NCBI GenBank assembly: GCA_002337005.1
Contig: DDFD01000028.1
Span: forward strand, 19,092 to 83,091
Source of the DNA: Flavobacteriales bacterium UBA1937
Lineage (GTDB): Bacteria > Bacteroidota > Bacteroidia > Flavobacteriales > Weeksellaceae
DNA length: 64,000 bases
Direction: 5' to 3'
Positions 18,397 through 26,640 of the stretch are shown here, piece after piece (position 1 is the stretch's first letter; each line of letters begins with the position of its first letter). A model generated the notes under the pieces. That model did no database searches. It had not been told where the DNA came from and saw only the letters and a program-made list of their open reading frames with translations. A program made the position numbers and the translations under genes.

Positions 18397-18424
18397 TTTA
18401 GATGTTAGATTTTAGATTTTAGAT
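18397..18424. repeat. short tandem repeat between mraY and murE
   Basis: Degenerate TTAGATT/TTAGATG heptamer repeats fill much of the 71-bp gap between the two genes. The same heptamer family occurs at 23281-23313 between rsmH and mraZ. Confidence 0.7.
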
Positions 18425-18455
18425 GTTTGAAGACATATAAAATCCTCATCAAAAA

Positions 18456-19916
18456 TTACTTGCTCATCAATTTATATAATTCTACAATCGTTTCTTTATC
18501 ATCAAAATGATGTTTTACACCATTAATTTCTTGGTATGTTTCGTGACCTTTTCCAGCAACGAGAACAATATCTTTGGGTTCGGCAAATTTTATAGCCATT
18601 TTTATCGCTTCTTTTCTATCTGGTATTACCGTGAACTTGCTGAAATTCTGCGGTTCTACACCCGCTTCAATTTCTTTGATAATTTCCGTAGGATTTTCCG
18701 TTCTAGGATTATCCGTAGTGATAATTGCCAACGTAGATTTTCTTGTTGCAATTTTTCCCATTTCTGGGCGTTTTGCGTGATCTCTGTCGCCACCACAACC
18801 GAAAACAGTAATTAATCTTTCGTTTTTGGTGCGAATTTCGTTGATGGAATCTAAAATATTTTCTAGTGCATCAGGAGTGTGAGCGTAATCTACCACGAAA
18901 AAAATTCCGCCGTCAGATTTCAAAGTTTCAAATCTTCCGTTCACTCTTTTTAAGGTAGAAATTGCTTGTAAAACCTCTTCTTCATTAAAACCTAATTCTA
19001 CAGCAATGGCAAAAGCCAACAATAAATTATAAACGTTGAATTTCCCAGTTAAAGTCGTCCAAAATTCTTTAGTATTGAAATTCAAAAGCATTCCGTTGAA
19101 ATCAACTTCCAAAACTTTGCCGTGATAATCTGCCAATGTTTTCAAAGCGTAAGATTTTTTCTTTGCTTTGGTGTTTTGAAGCATTACATTGCCGTTTTTG
19201 TCATCAATATTGGTAATTGCAATGGCTGTTTCTGGCAATTCGTCAAAAAATCTTTTTTTGGTTTTTAAATATTCATCAAAAGTTTTATGATAATCCAAAT
19301 GATCATGCGTAAGATTGGTAAAACCTGCTACTGTAAAATGCAAACCTTCAATCCTATCCTGGTGAATTCCGTGCGAAGAAACTTCCATAAAAGCAAATTC
19401 GCAGCCTTTTTCTACTGCTTTTGCCAACATTTGATTGAGACGAATGACATCTGGCGTAGTGTGTGTAGAAGGAATAATTTCGTCACCAATTCTATATTCT
19501 ACGGTAGAAATTAATGCAGATTGATACCCTAAATTTTTAAAAATATCAAAAAGTAGAGTAGAAGCTGTGGTTTTTCCGTTGGTGCCTGTAATCCCAATTA
19601 GTTTTAGGTTTTCTGAAGGATTTCCATAGAAATTGGCGGCTAATTTACCTAGTGTTTTAGAAGAATTTTTAACTTGAATATAATTAATTCCGTCAACTAA
19701 ATTTTCTGGTAAAACTTCGCAAACAATAGTTTTTGCTCCTTTTTCAATCGCTGAAGAAATGTAAGAATGTCCATCTGAAACCACACCTTTAATGGCAACA
19801 TAGAGCGAACCTTCGGTAACTTTTCTGCTATCGAAAACAAGTTCTGTAACTTCTGAATTTAAGTTTCCAAAAGTTTCTAAAACTGGGATTTTATGTAATA
19901 ATTCTTGTAAAATCAT
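18456..19916 (-). CDS. murE: UDP-MurNAc-L-Ala-D-Glu:meso-diaminopimelate ligase
   Basis: Adds the third stem-peptide residue. P-loop GTNGKTT at residues 111-117. A DNPR motif (TTDNPRTENP, near residue 400) is the known marker for meso-diaminopimelate rather than lysine specificity. A GKGHETYQ motif near the C-terminus is present. Its 486 residues are typical. The start codon lies 1 bp from the ftsI stop, so the two are almost certainly translated from one message. Confidence 0.96.
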   Translation of the reverse strand: MILQELLHKIPVLETFGNLNSEVTELVFDSRKVTEGSLYVAIKGVVSDGHSYISSAIEKGAKTIVCEVLPENLVDGINYIQVKNSSKTLGKLAANFYGNPSENLKLIGITGTNGKTTASTLLFDIFKNLGYQSALISTVEYRIGDEIIPSTHTTPDVIRLNQMLAKAVEKGCEFAFMEVSSHGIHQDRIEGLHFTVAGFTNLTHDHLDYHKTFDEYLKTKKRFFDELPETAIAITNIDDKNGNVMLQNTKAKKKSYALKTLADYHGKVLEVDFNGMLLNFNTKEFWTTLTGKFNVYNLLLAFAIAVELGFNEEEVLQAISTLKRVNGRFETLKSDGGIFFVVDYAHTPDALENILDSINEIRTKNERLITVFGCGGDRDHAKRPEMGKIATRKSTLAIITTDNPRTENPTEIIKEIEAGVEPQNFSKFTVIPDRKEAIKMAIKFAEPKDIVLVAGKGHETYQEINGVKHHFDDKETIVELYKLMSK

Positions 19917-19917
19917 T

Positions 19918-21945
19918 TTAATTTTGTAACTCTAAATAAATTCTTTGGTTTTTATGAATTACACTTCCTTCTTCGGGAAATTGGTTTTTAATTTTTCCTA
20001 CGCCTTTGTAATCTACTCTATAACCCAAATTTTCTAATTGAGGGATTACATTTTTGCCCATTAATCCTTTCAAGTTGGGTAAAACTCCTCCTTTTAATTC
20101 CACTTTTACAGTGGGTTGCATCATTTTTCTAAGATCAACTTTTTTATTGGTAAGCATTTCTTTTTCAACGTTTAACGGTGTTTTAAGGAATACTTTTCCT
20201 GCAATTTCTTTAAAAATTGGTGCGGCAACTTTAGCTCCAGAATAACCAATAGCTGTATTGGGCTGATTAATCATTACATAGCACGTATATTTTGGATTAT
20301 CTGCTGGGAAAAATCCTGCAAAAGCAGCTTGATACTTCCCTGAACTTTTCCAGTATTCAAACCTTGCGGTTCCTGTTTTTCCTGCCAATTTTATATTTGG
20401 GGTGTAGATACTTTTTGCCGTTCCTTTTTCTACGGTCTTGGTGAGCATTTTTGTCATTAATTCTATAGCTTCAGTAGATGCCATTTTATCTACCAAAACT
20501 TCTGGCTCTGCCTGATATTCTATTTTTCCGTCTTTTACAATTTTTTCTATAAATAGAGGTTTTACCATTTTGCCTTTATTGGCAATGCCGTTGTAAAAAG
20601 TAGCTAGTTGCAAAATGCTAAACCTAGAAGAGTAACCATATGCTAGAGAAGCCAATGCTCCTTTGCTCCATTTTTTATTTTCTGGCGTCACGATGGATGG
20701 TGTTGCAATGCCTGGAAGTTCTATTTTCATTTTGTCAAAAAGTTTCCATTTTTTAAAATGTTTTATAAAAACTTGAGGATCGTTACCATAGTACTTTGTA
20801 ATAAGTTTAGAAGCACCTACGTTACTAGATTCTGCCAAAACATCACTTATATCATAAATTCCGTTTCCTTTTACGTGAGAATCAGACATCGCTAAATCAA
20901 AATACCTCCATTTTCCGTTTCCTACGTTTACAGTGGTGCTTTCATCTATAAAACCATCATCCATAGCAGCAAGAAGAGACACTGTTTTGAAAGTAGAACC
21001 AGGCTCTGTAGCATCTTTTAGAGAATAATTATAAGCATCTACGTATTTTACTTCATCGTCTTTTCCTTCTTTTCTTAGATTTACCATTGCTCTTATTTTG
21101 CCAGTTTCTGTTTCCATTACCAAAACAGAACCGTGGTCTGCTTCGAAATGAATAAGCTGTTTTTCTAGAGCAGAGTGTGCAATATCTTGAATTCTTAAAT
21201 CTATAGTGGTATAAACATCTTTACCATCAATAGGTTCTTTTACCTTCCAGTAATCTATTGGTTTCCATTGAGATGAGTTTACTCTTTGTTCGTATCTAGT
21301 GCCATCTGTGCCGGATAAAAATTTACTAAAAGCACCTTCTAGACCTCCTTTTCCTCGTTCGTCATCCATTCCTATGGTTCCAGCACCAATTTGCGCTGTC
21401 GCCAATTCTCTTTTATAATTTCTTTCGATGATAAGGCATCTATTTTTCTTAAACTTTCCTGTTTTTTTATCTTCTTTGCTAAATATTGGGAACTTTTTAA
21501 TCCTATCATATTGGTCAAAATCTAGACCTTTTACCAATGCATAGTATTGATTTTCTTTTTTTCTTTGTTCGTCAAATATTTTTCTGTAGTGAGCTCTAGG
21601 TTTTCCAAACATTCTGCTAAGAGAATCGGTAAGTTTACCAATATGATTGGTGTATGTAGTGTCTTTGATGGTTTTAAAATCTACATAGATATCATATCTC
21701 ATAACGGTAGTTGCCAAAATAGAACCGTCTGCTGCAAAAAGATTACCTCTAGCTGCTTTTAGTTTGGCTTCTCTGTAATTATTGCTGATGAAGTTTTTCT
21801 CAATACTATCTACATTGGTATGTTGTAGAAAGAAAATTCTTCCTAAGAAAACTATAAATACGATGAAAGCTACCCCTGCAAAAAGGTAACCCCATTTTAG
21901 TGCTTTGGAGCGTTTGTTATCGTATTCATTAATTTTGGTTGCCAT
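19918..21945 (-). CDS. ftsI: penicillin-binding protein FtsI (PBP3) with PASTA domain
   Basis: Septal class B penicillin-binding transpeptidase. One membrane helix at about residues 18-40, a PBP dimerisation domain, then the transpeptidase with STFK at 317-320 (nucleophile S317), SSN at 373-375 and KTGT at 523-526. The last 60 residues (PNLKGLMGKNVIPQLENLGYRVDYKG...) form one PASTA domain, which binds peptidoglycan or beta-lactam in other proteins. Its 675 residues are normal for Bacteroidetes. The start overlaps the ftsL stop by 17 bp. Confidence 0.96.
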   Translation of the reverse strand: MATKINEYDNKRSKALKWGYLFAGVAFIVFIVFLGRIFFLQHTNVDSIEKNFISNNYREAKLKAARGNLFAADGSILATTVMRYDIYVDFKTIKDTTYTNHIGKLTDSLSRMFGKPRAHYRKIFDEQRKKENQYYALVKGLDFDQYDRIKKFPIFSKEDKKTGKFKKNRCLIIERNYKRELATAQIGAGTIGMDDERGKGGLEGAFSKFLSGTDGTRYEQRVNSSQWKPIDYWKVKEPIDGKDVYTTIDLRIQDIAHSALEKQLIHFEADHGSVLVMETETGKIRAMVNLRKEGKDDEVKYVDAYNYSLKDATEPGSTFKTVSLLAAMDDGFIDESTTVNVGNGKWRYFDLAMSDSHVKGNGIYDISDVLAESSNVGASKLITKYYGNDPQVFIKHFKKWKLFDKMKIELPGIATPSIVTPENKKWSKGALASLAYGYSSRFSILQLATFYNGIANKGKMVKPLFIEKIVKDGKIEYQAEPEVLVDKMASTEAIELMTKMLTKTVEKGTAKSIYTPNIKLAGKTGTARFEYWKSSGKYQAAFAGFFPADNPKYTCYVMINQPNTAIGYSGAKVAAPIFKEIAGKVFLKTPLNVEKEMLTNKKVDLRKMMQPTVKVELKGGVLPNLKGLMGKNVIPQLENLGYRVDYKGVGKIKNQFPEEGSVIHKNQRIYLELQN

Positions 21946-22303
21946 TCTTCTGTATGCTGTCTAATTTTATTAAGAGTTTATGCGGATGATTTTCTAGTGA
22001 TACTAAGGAATCTCCTTCCATTTCTTTGCTTAGTTCAGATTCCATTTTTACTTTAATGAGTCTGCTTTGTGCATAGGCGTTTCTAGATTTAAACTCTTCT
22101 GCCTGTTCTTTTAATTGGTTTACTTTTTCTATTTTTTTGCTTACCAAATGGTTGCTGTAGATCATAATCATCATCAAAGCGAAAATCAACAAGAAATATT
22201 TGTAATGAACTTTTACTTCATCACGATTCAAGAAATTTCCTTTAACAATGTCTAGAAAAGTAAGTTTCTTTTTTGGTTTATTATATGTTGCTCTTTTTGC
22301 CAT
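21929..22303 (-). CDS. ftsL: FtsL-like cell division protein
   Basis: About 124 residues starting MAKRATYNKPKKK: a basic cytoplasmic start, one membrane helix (YFLLIFALMMIMIYSNHLV) and a coiled-coil-like periplasmic part (KKIEKVNQLKEQAEEFKSRNAYAQSR). This is the FtsL/DivIC architecture, and the position between rsmH and ftsI is the canonical ftsL site. I choose the ATG at 22303; the in-frame ATG at 22363 would begin inside a degenerate repeat spacer and add 20 unlikely residues. Sequence conservation in this family is low. Confidence 0.8.
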   Translation of the reverse strand: MAKRATYNKPKKKLTFLDIVKGNFLNRDEVKVHYKYFLLIFALMMIMIYSNHLVSKKIEKVNQLKEQAEEFKSRNAYAQSRLIKVKMESELSKEMEGDSLVSLENHPHKLLIKLDSIQKNGNQN

Positions 22304-22380
22304 ATTTGGTTGTCTGTTTTTGGTTGATAGTTGATAGTCATTGTGCAAACAACTGACAACCATTAACCATCAACTAAAAA

Positions 22381-23274
22381 CTATAATTTTATTCCCACTC
22401 TCATTTTAGCGCTTCTTGCTCTAGAGTTTTGTTCTATTTCTTCTACCGTTGGTATTATGGCTTTGCTTTTTAATAATTCAAAAGCTTTAGCGTAATTACC
22501 ATAGATGTCTCTTTGTGGTTCGCCTTCAAACATTCCGTTTTTTAAAAATCTTTTGACTAAACGGTCTTCTAAAGAATGGTAAGAAATAATCACTAATCTT
22601 CCTTCTTTTTTCAAAATGTTATAAGATTGCTGAAGCATTTCTTTCAAAACATCCAATTCCTGATTAACTTCTATTCTTATTGCCTGAAAAACTTGCGCAA
22701 AGAATTTGTTTTGTTTAAAATGAGGAATGTAGCTGAAGATTTTTTTAAGATCTTCTGTTGTATTTATTTTTTTGTCTTTTCTGTAATGTACAATTTCTCT
22801 TGCCAATTTTCTAGCTTCTCTTAGTTCGCCATAATAATAAAAAAGGTCTGCCAATTGTTCTTCTTCATAATCATTAATCACTTTTTTGGCATCTAAACCT
22901 TGTAGTACATTCATCCTCATATCTAGCGGCGCATCACTTCTGGTAGAAAAACCACGTTCTGCTGCATCAAATTGATGAGATGATACTCCCAAATCTCCTA
23001 AAACACCATCTACACTAGAAATCCCAAACATTAATAATGAATTTTCTAAAAATCTAAAATTCTGATTGATGAGGGTAAATCTTTCATCATCTATAGAATT
23101 ATTAAGTGCGTCTAAATCTTGATCAAAGCTGTATAGTTTACCTTTATCTGAAAGTCTTTTTAGGATTTCTCTAGAGTGTCCGCCTCCTCCGAAAGTTACA
23201 TCTACGTAAATTCCGTCAGGATTGGTAATGAGAGCATCTATGCTTTCGTGTAATAAAACAGGATTGTGGTACAT
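22381..23274 (-). CDS. rsmH: 16S rRNA (cytosine1402-N4)-methyltransferase
   Basis: SAM-dependent methyltransferase MraW/RsmH modifying C1402 in the ribosomal decoding centre. The start YHNPVLLHESIDAL, motif I YVDVTFGGGGHSREIL near residues 23-38, LGDLGVSSHQFD near 94 and the C-terminal SYHSLEDRLVKRF near 225 are all family signatures. Its 297 residues match. It follows mraZ with an 80-bp gap that holds a heptamer tandem repeat. Confidence 0.97.
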   Translation of the reverse strand: MYHNPVLLHESIDALITNPDGIYVDVTFGGGGHSREILKRLSDKGKLYSFDQDLDALNNSIDDERFTLINQNFRFLENSLLMFGISSVDGVLGDLGVSSHQFDAAERGFSTRSDAPLDMRMNVLQGLDAKKVINDYEEEQLADLFYYYGELREARKLAREIVHYRKDKKINTTEDLKKIFSYIPHFKQNKFFAQVFQAIRIEVNQELDVLKEMLQQSYNILKKEGRLVIISYHSLEDRLVKRFLKNGMFEGEPQRDIYGNYAKAFELLKSKAIIPTVEEIEQNSRARSAKMRVGIKL

Positions 23275-23280
23275 ATTCTA

Positions 23281-23313
23281 GATTTTAGATTTTAGATTTT
23301 AGATTTTAGATTT
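23281..23313. repeat. GATTTTA heptamer tandem repeat
   Basis: Four complete GATTTTA units plus a partial fifth, without mismatch, 7 bp upstream of the rsmH start codon on the minus strand. Such a tract can change length by slippage and lies in the mraZ-rsmH leader. Confidence 0.9.
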
Positions 23314-23354
23314 GCTACTTCTTACATCTTCGAATTTAAAATCTGTTTTATTTA

Positions 23355-23810
23355 TTATTCAAAGTCAATTTCTCCCATTACTTCCTCTGTTAGTTTCCCG
23401 AAATCTGCTTCATTGGTTGCAATTACTTTTTCGTATGCGTCTTTGTCCCAAATTTCGAATAGTTCACCAGCGCCAGAAATTACAATTTCTTTATTGAGAT
23501 TGGCAAACTGCTTTAGGTCTTTCGGGATTAAGATTCTTTCAGAAGAATCTAGCTCTACATTTTTTACACCTGCGGTAAACATTCTTATGAAATCTGCATT
23601 TTTCTTTACAAATCGGTTGAGACCGTTTATTTTTTTCATCAGGTTTTCCCAAGGTTTCATAGGATAAACTTCTAAGCAATTTTGGAACACAGAACGTTTG
23701 ACCACAAAGTTCTTATCGTCAGAACTTTGTAGCAACTTAACTAATGACGAAGGAAGCTTTAATCTGCCTTTGTCATCAATCTTGCATTCATATGTTTCAT
23801 AGAAATTCAT
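23355..23810 (-). CDS. mraZ: division/cell wall cluster transcriptional repressor MraZ
   Basis: A 151-residue SpoVT/AbrB-fold DNA-binding protein, first gene of the dcw cluster. Two copies of the AbrB-like pattern are visible: CKIDDKGRLKLPSSL near residue 9 and LDSSERILIPKDLKQFA near 90. The family binds direct TGGG repeats upstream of its own operon, and such repeats are found at 23845-23866. I place the start at MNFYETYECK (23810). The ATG at 23822 lies inside the -7 box and the one at 23813 is adjacent; the leader is extremely short whichever downstream ATG is used. Confidence 0.93.
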   Translation of the reverse strand: MNFYETYECKIDDKGRLKLPSSLVKLLQSSDDKNFVVKRSVFQNCLEVYPMKPWENLMKKINGLNRFVKKNADFIRMFTAGVKNVELDSSERILIPKDLKQFANLNKEIVISGAGELFEIWDKDAYEKVIATNEADFGKLTEEVMGEIDFE

Positions 23811-23819
23811 CATTTGGAG

Positions 23820-23827
23820 CAAATTTA
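23820..23827 (-). promoter_or_regulatory. -7 box of the dcw promoter (mraZ)
   Basis: TAAATTTG on the minus strand. It predicts transcription starting at about 23813, giving an almost leaderless mraZ message. No TTTG -33 box is evident; the MraZ boxes occupy that place. Confidence 0.6.
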
Positions 23828-23844
23828 TATATTATTTTCTAAAA

Positions 23845-23866
23845 TTTCCCACTTTTTCCCACTTTT
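23845..23866 (-). promoter_or_regulatory. putative MraZ operator: two phased TGGGA boxes
   Basis: On the minus strand AAAGTGGGAA occurs twice in tandem with exact 10-bp spacing (TGGGA-N5-TGGGA; CCCA cores at 23848-23851 and 23858-23861 on the plus strand). Known MraZ operators are TGGGN direct repeats separated by 5 nt, so sequence and spacing agree. The boxes lie about 20 bp upstream of the -7 element, over the -33 region, which suits autorepression. Only two clear boxes are seen, against three in E. coli. Confidence 0.75.
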
Positions 23867-24041
23867 GTGGTTAATGTTGATAACTTTTTACTGTTGATGG
23901 TGATTGTAGGTAATTAATTGATAGTAAAATACTTAGTTGGTTTTTATAAATGACAAGTGATTGATTTTCAAAAAAAAGAAACCAAGAGTAAAAAATGAAA
24001 AGATTAGCATTAAATAAACATTCAATTAATCTTAAATTTTG

Positions 24042-24049
24042 TATTTTTG
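24042..24049 (+). promoter_or_regulatory. -7 promoter box of alpha/beta hydrolase gene
   Basis: TATTTTTG matches TAnnTTTG. It lies 18 bp before the ATG at 24068 and supports that start. Confidence 0.55.
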
Positions 24050-24067
24050 CGAGATACACGTCATTTT

Positions 24068-24829
24068 ATGATATTTAGTACAAAAAAAGAGAAAAAATAT
24101 ACTTTTTTAGAAAGCGGAGAAGGGCATCCTTTGGTTCTGCTGCACGGTTTAATGGGTGGTTTGAGTAATTTTGAAAAAACAATTTCTTATTTTTCTAGCA
24201 GAGGGTTCAAGGTTTATGTTCCGCAGCTTCCTATTTATGATTTGCCTATTCTAAATACTAATCTTAATAGCATTGCAAAGTTTGTTGCCAGATTTATAGA
24301 AGATAAAATTGGTAAAAAAGTGACTTTGGTAGGCAATTCTATGGGTGGTCATATTGGTCTTATTCTTACGCTAGCACATCCAGAATTGGTGCATTCTCTT
24401 GTTTTAACTGGTAGTTCTGGTTTATATGAAAGAAGCTTTGGAGAAACTTTCCCAAGAAGAGGAGACAGAGATTACATTAAGAAAAAAACCGAAGAAGTTT
24501 TTTATAATCCAGAAGTGGCCACAGAAGAATTAATAGACGAGGTTTTCGGGGTAGTAAATGATAGGATGAAGGGTATAAAGACCGTTTTACTGGCAAAAAG
24601 TGCGATTAAACACAATATGCTAAATGATTTGCCGAAAATAAAACAACCAACTTGTATTATTTGGGGAAAACAAGATGGGGTTACACCACCAGATGTAGCA
24701 GAGGAAATGGATAAACAAATTCCTAATTCTGATTTGTATTGGATCGATGAATGCGGACATGCTGCCATGATGGAGAAACCAGAAGAATTTAATGAAATTC
24801 TGTACCACTGGTTGAAAGAAAAAATTTAG
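24068..24829 (+). CDS. alpha/beta fold hydrolase
   Basis: A 253-residue serine hydrolase of the alpha/beta fold. The oxyanion HG is at residues 26-27, the nucleophile elbow GNSMGG puts the serine at 91, and D203 (GKQDGVTPP) and H231 (ECGHAAMMEKP) complete a normal triad. The lid region between about 120 and 180 is charged. The start at 24068 is chosen because the -7 box overlaps any upstream start. Substrate unknown; MhpC-like esterases are the nearest general class. It is divergent from mraZ. Confidence 0.9.
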   Translation: MIFSTKKEKKYTFLESGEGHPLVLLHGLMGGLSNFEKTISYFSSRGFKVYVPQLPIYDLPILNTNLNSIAKFVARFIEDKIGKKVTLVGNSMGGHIGLILTLAHPELVHSLVLTGSSGLYERSFGETFPRRGDRDYIKKKTEEVFYNPEVATEELIDEVFGVVNDRMKGIKTVLLAKSAIKHNMLNDLPKIKQPTCIIWGKQDGVTPPDVAEEMDKQIPNSDLYWIDECGHAAMMEKPEEFNEILYHWLKEKI

Positions 24830-24850
24830 TCAACTTAGAAAAACTTATAT

Positions 24851-24919
24851 TCTCGTAGATTTAGCAATTTGGGCAGATTTTTCTTAATCAGCTTTTATGC
24901 TAAAACTGCGAGTTTTTTT
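24851..24919. repeat. CTCGnAGATTTAGCA hairpin repeat, copy 1
   Basis: An imperfect palindrome whose arms read CTCGTAGATTTAGCA and TGCTAAAACTGCGAG, with a T-rich centre and a T7 run after it. A related element lies at 40959-41032. The T-run means it can act as terminator for the hydrolase gene upstream; it also contributes the leader of engB. Confidence 0.65.
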
Positions 24920-24932
24920 ATAAAAAAACGAT

Positions 24933-25553
24933 ATGCAAATTAAAACAGCAATTTTTGTAAAATCTAGCGGAAAATGGCAAGAATGTCCAGAACCAGAACT
25001 TCCAGAATATGCCTTTATTGGGAGAAGTAATGTAGGGAAATCTTCGCTCATTAATGCGATGATGAATCATAAAGATTTAGCAAAAACATCACAAACTCCG
25101 GGTAAAACTCAATTAATCAATCATTTTTTAGTGAATGAAAATTGGTATCTTACCGATTTACCAGGATATGGTTATGCCAAAGTTTCTAAAAGCTTAAGAA
25201 AAGATTTTGAAAAGCTCATTACCAATTATATTCTCAATAGAAAAAACTTGGTTAATCTTTTTGTTTTGATTGATATAAGACATACCCCACAAAAAATAGA
25301 CTTAGAATTTATGGAATGGTGCGGAGAAAATGGCGTTCCTTTTTCTATCGTTTTTACCAAATTAGACAAATTGAAACCAGGCGCTGCAGATAGAAACATA
25401 GATGTTTATAAAACTAAACTTCTAGAAACTTGGGAAGAGTTGCCAGATATCTATATCACTTCTGCCGAAAAAAAGATTGGAGGAGAAGAAATTCTGAAAT
25501 TCATTGGAAAAACCAATGATTATTTGCAGAAAAATAAGATTAAATTTCAATAA
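24933..25553 (+). CDS. engB: ribosome biogenesis GTPase YihA/YsxC/EngB
   Basis: A 206-residue essential GTPase of the TrmE-Era-EngA-EngB group that aids assembly of the large ribosomal subunit. G1 GRSNVGKSS lies at residues 30-38, G3 DLPGYGYAK near 75, G4 TKLDK near 143 and G5 TSAEK near 177. Its TAA stop shares its last base with the ATG of the next gene. Confidence 0.96.
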   Translation: MQIKTAIFVKSSGKWQECPEPELPEYAFIGRSNVGKSSLINAMMNHKDLAKTSQTPGKTQLINHFLVNENWYLTDLPGYGYAKVSKSLRKDFEKLITNYILNRKNLVNLFVLIDIRHTPQKIDLEFMEWCGENGVPFSIVFTKLDKLKPGAADRNIDVYKTKLLETWEELPDIYITSAEKKIGGEEILKFIGKTNDYLQKNKIKFQ

Positions 25554-26002
25554 TGGAGAATATTACTTGGAGCATAAAATCTTTTGAAGAATTATCTACC
25601 AAAGAATTGTACGAAATCTTGAAGGCAAGACAAGAAGTTTTCGTGGTAGAGCAAACTTGCTATTATCTAGATGCGGATGGAAGTGATGAAAAAGCACTTC
25701 ATCTTTGGGCAGAAAAGCAGGGAAAAATTGTAGCCTATTGTAGAATTTTTTCACAAGGAATAAAATATCCTGAAACATCAATTGGTAGAGTGCTCACGCA
25801 TCCCGAATTTAGAAATTTACAATTGGGAAAAATCTTAATGAAATTTGCTCTGCAAGCTATAGAAATACGGTTTAAGACAAAAGAATGTAGAATTTCGGCA
25901 CAAGATTATTTGCTGGATTTTTACAAAAATTTTGGATTTACTGACACTGGGAAAAAATATCTAGAAGATGATATACCACATACAGAAATGGTGAGAATTT
26001 AA
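25553..26002 (+). CDS. GNAT family N-acetyltransferase, ElaA-like
   Basis: A 149-residue GNAT enzyme. The start (WSIKSFEELSTKELYEILKARQEVFVVEQTCYYLDADGSD) is the ElaA pattern. The acetyl-CoA-binding segment is IGRVLTHPEFRNLQLGKILM (about residues 75-94), and AQDYLLDFYKNFGF follows near 118. The acceptor is unknown. It is coupled to engB by a one-base TAATG overlap. A 26-bp perfect palindrome covers its last codons and stop. Confidence 0.9.
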   Translation: MENITWSIKSFEELSTKELYEILKARQEVFVVEQTCYYLDADGSDEKALHLWAEKQGKIVAYCRIFSQGIKYPETSIGRVLTHPEFRNLQLGKILMKFALQAIEIRFKTKECRISAQDYLLDFYKNFGFTDTGKKYLEDDIPHTEMVRI

Positions 26003-26077
26003 ATTCTCACCATTTTGTGTTCTTTACTTGCGTTATGGTAAAAGAACCGAAGATATAATAGTTGGTTTTTTAGTTTG
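25985..26077 (-). ncRNA. candidate small RNA B, about 90 nt
   Basis: A minus-strand promoter (operator at 26110-26127, -7 box TATCTTTG at 26083-26090) faces a stretch with no ORF that ends in the palindrome at 25988-26013. The predicted RNA contains a hairpin GTTCTTTTAC / GTAAAGAAC with ACGCAA in its loop, and shares CGCAAG and CAAAA(T)GGTGAG...CTCACC blocks with candidate RNA A. Ends are inferred from promoter and terminator positions only. Confidence 0.5.
25988..26013. terminator. 26-bp perfect palindrome, convergent terminator
   Basis: The arms ATGGTGAGAATTT / AAATTCTCACCAT are complementary without mismatch and overlap the acetyltransferase stop codon. T-runs after it are short (four T on the plus strand). 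It would end both the acetyltransferase transcript and the small RNA proposed from the opposite strand. Confidence 0.75.
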
Positions 26078-26082
26078 TGATT

Positions 26083-26127
26083 CAAAGATATTATTAAAAT
26101 AAATCTCAACATTACGGAAATCCTGAA
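26083..26127 (-). promoter_or_regulatory. regulon promoter 1: operator plus -7 box, for small RNA B
   Basis: In the direction of transcription TTCAGGATTTCCGTAATG (26127-26110), 19 bp, then TATCTTTG (26090-26083). It matches the other three copies of the operator in the central TCCGTAA and in spacing, and is the most diverged of the four. Confidence 0.6.
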
Positions 26128-26142
26128 GACGATTTAGAGAAA

Positions 26143-26640
26143 TTAATTATATATGCTTATTTCTAATTTTGGAGAAAGAGATAATAATATTTGATTATAA
26201 ATAGGAACAATTAAAAAGCTTATCATTACGATAAGAGTAGCAAAGAGTAAAAAGTATCCATATTGATCCGAATTGTATTTTTCAATAATATTTATTTTTT
26301 CAAAGACAACTTTTAAAAGAACAAAAGCCAGAAAATAAGAAATAATACTTATTAATATTCCGGAGGTACAAAATATTGAAACAATTCTTAAAAATTCAGA
26401 TCTTGATGCTTGATTTTTAGATAAAATCACATAAGAATCTTGAATAACCGTTACCATTTCTTTTCCAAAAAAACTTGCACTAACTAAAATGCCACAAAAA
26501 ATAATTGCATAATAATTGAAATTATCCTCTGCTATTGCTTCTTTTTTTATTTTTTTCGTGATAATTTTACTTACAAATATTGTCAAAAAAGTGTAAACTA
26601 GAATTGTTGTTGTAAGAAATAAAATTTTATTGATTTCCAT
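26143..26640 (-). CDS. hypothetical four-helix membrane protein
   Basis: 165 residues with four likely membrane helices: about 5-25, 43-62, 90-113 and 127-152, with a basic segment KKIKKEA after the first. No family recognised. It is the last gene of the seven-gene operon and overlaps the end of the transglutaminase-like gene by 14 bp. That overlap suggests coupled translation and a joint function in the membrane. No terminator hairpin is obvious between its stop and the small RNA promoter region. Confidence 0.7.
   Translation of the reverse strand: MEINKILFLTTTILVYTFLTIFVSKIITKKIKKEAIAEDNFNYYAIIFCGILVSASFFGKEMVTVIQDSYVILSKNQASRSEFLRIVSIFCTSGILISIISYFLAFVLLKVVFEKINIIEKYNSDQYGYFLLFATLIVMISFLIVPIYNQILLSLSPKLEISIYN

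Noticed and set aside
18680..18705. CCGTAGGATTTTCCG resembling the regulon operator
   Set aside because: Inside murE coding sequence, only a half-site match, and no -7 box at 19 bp.
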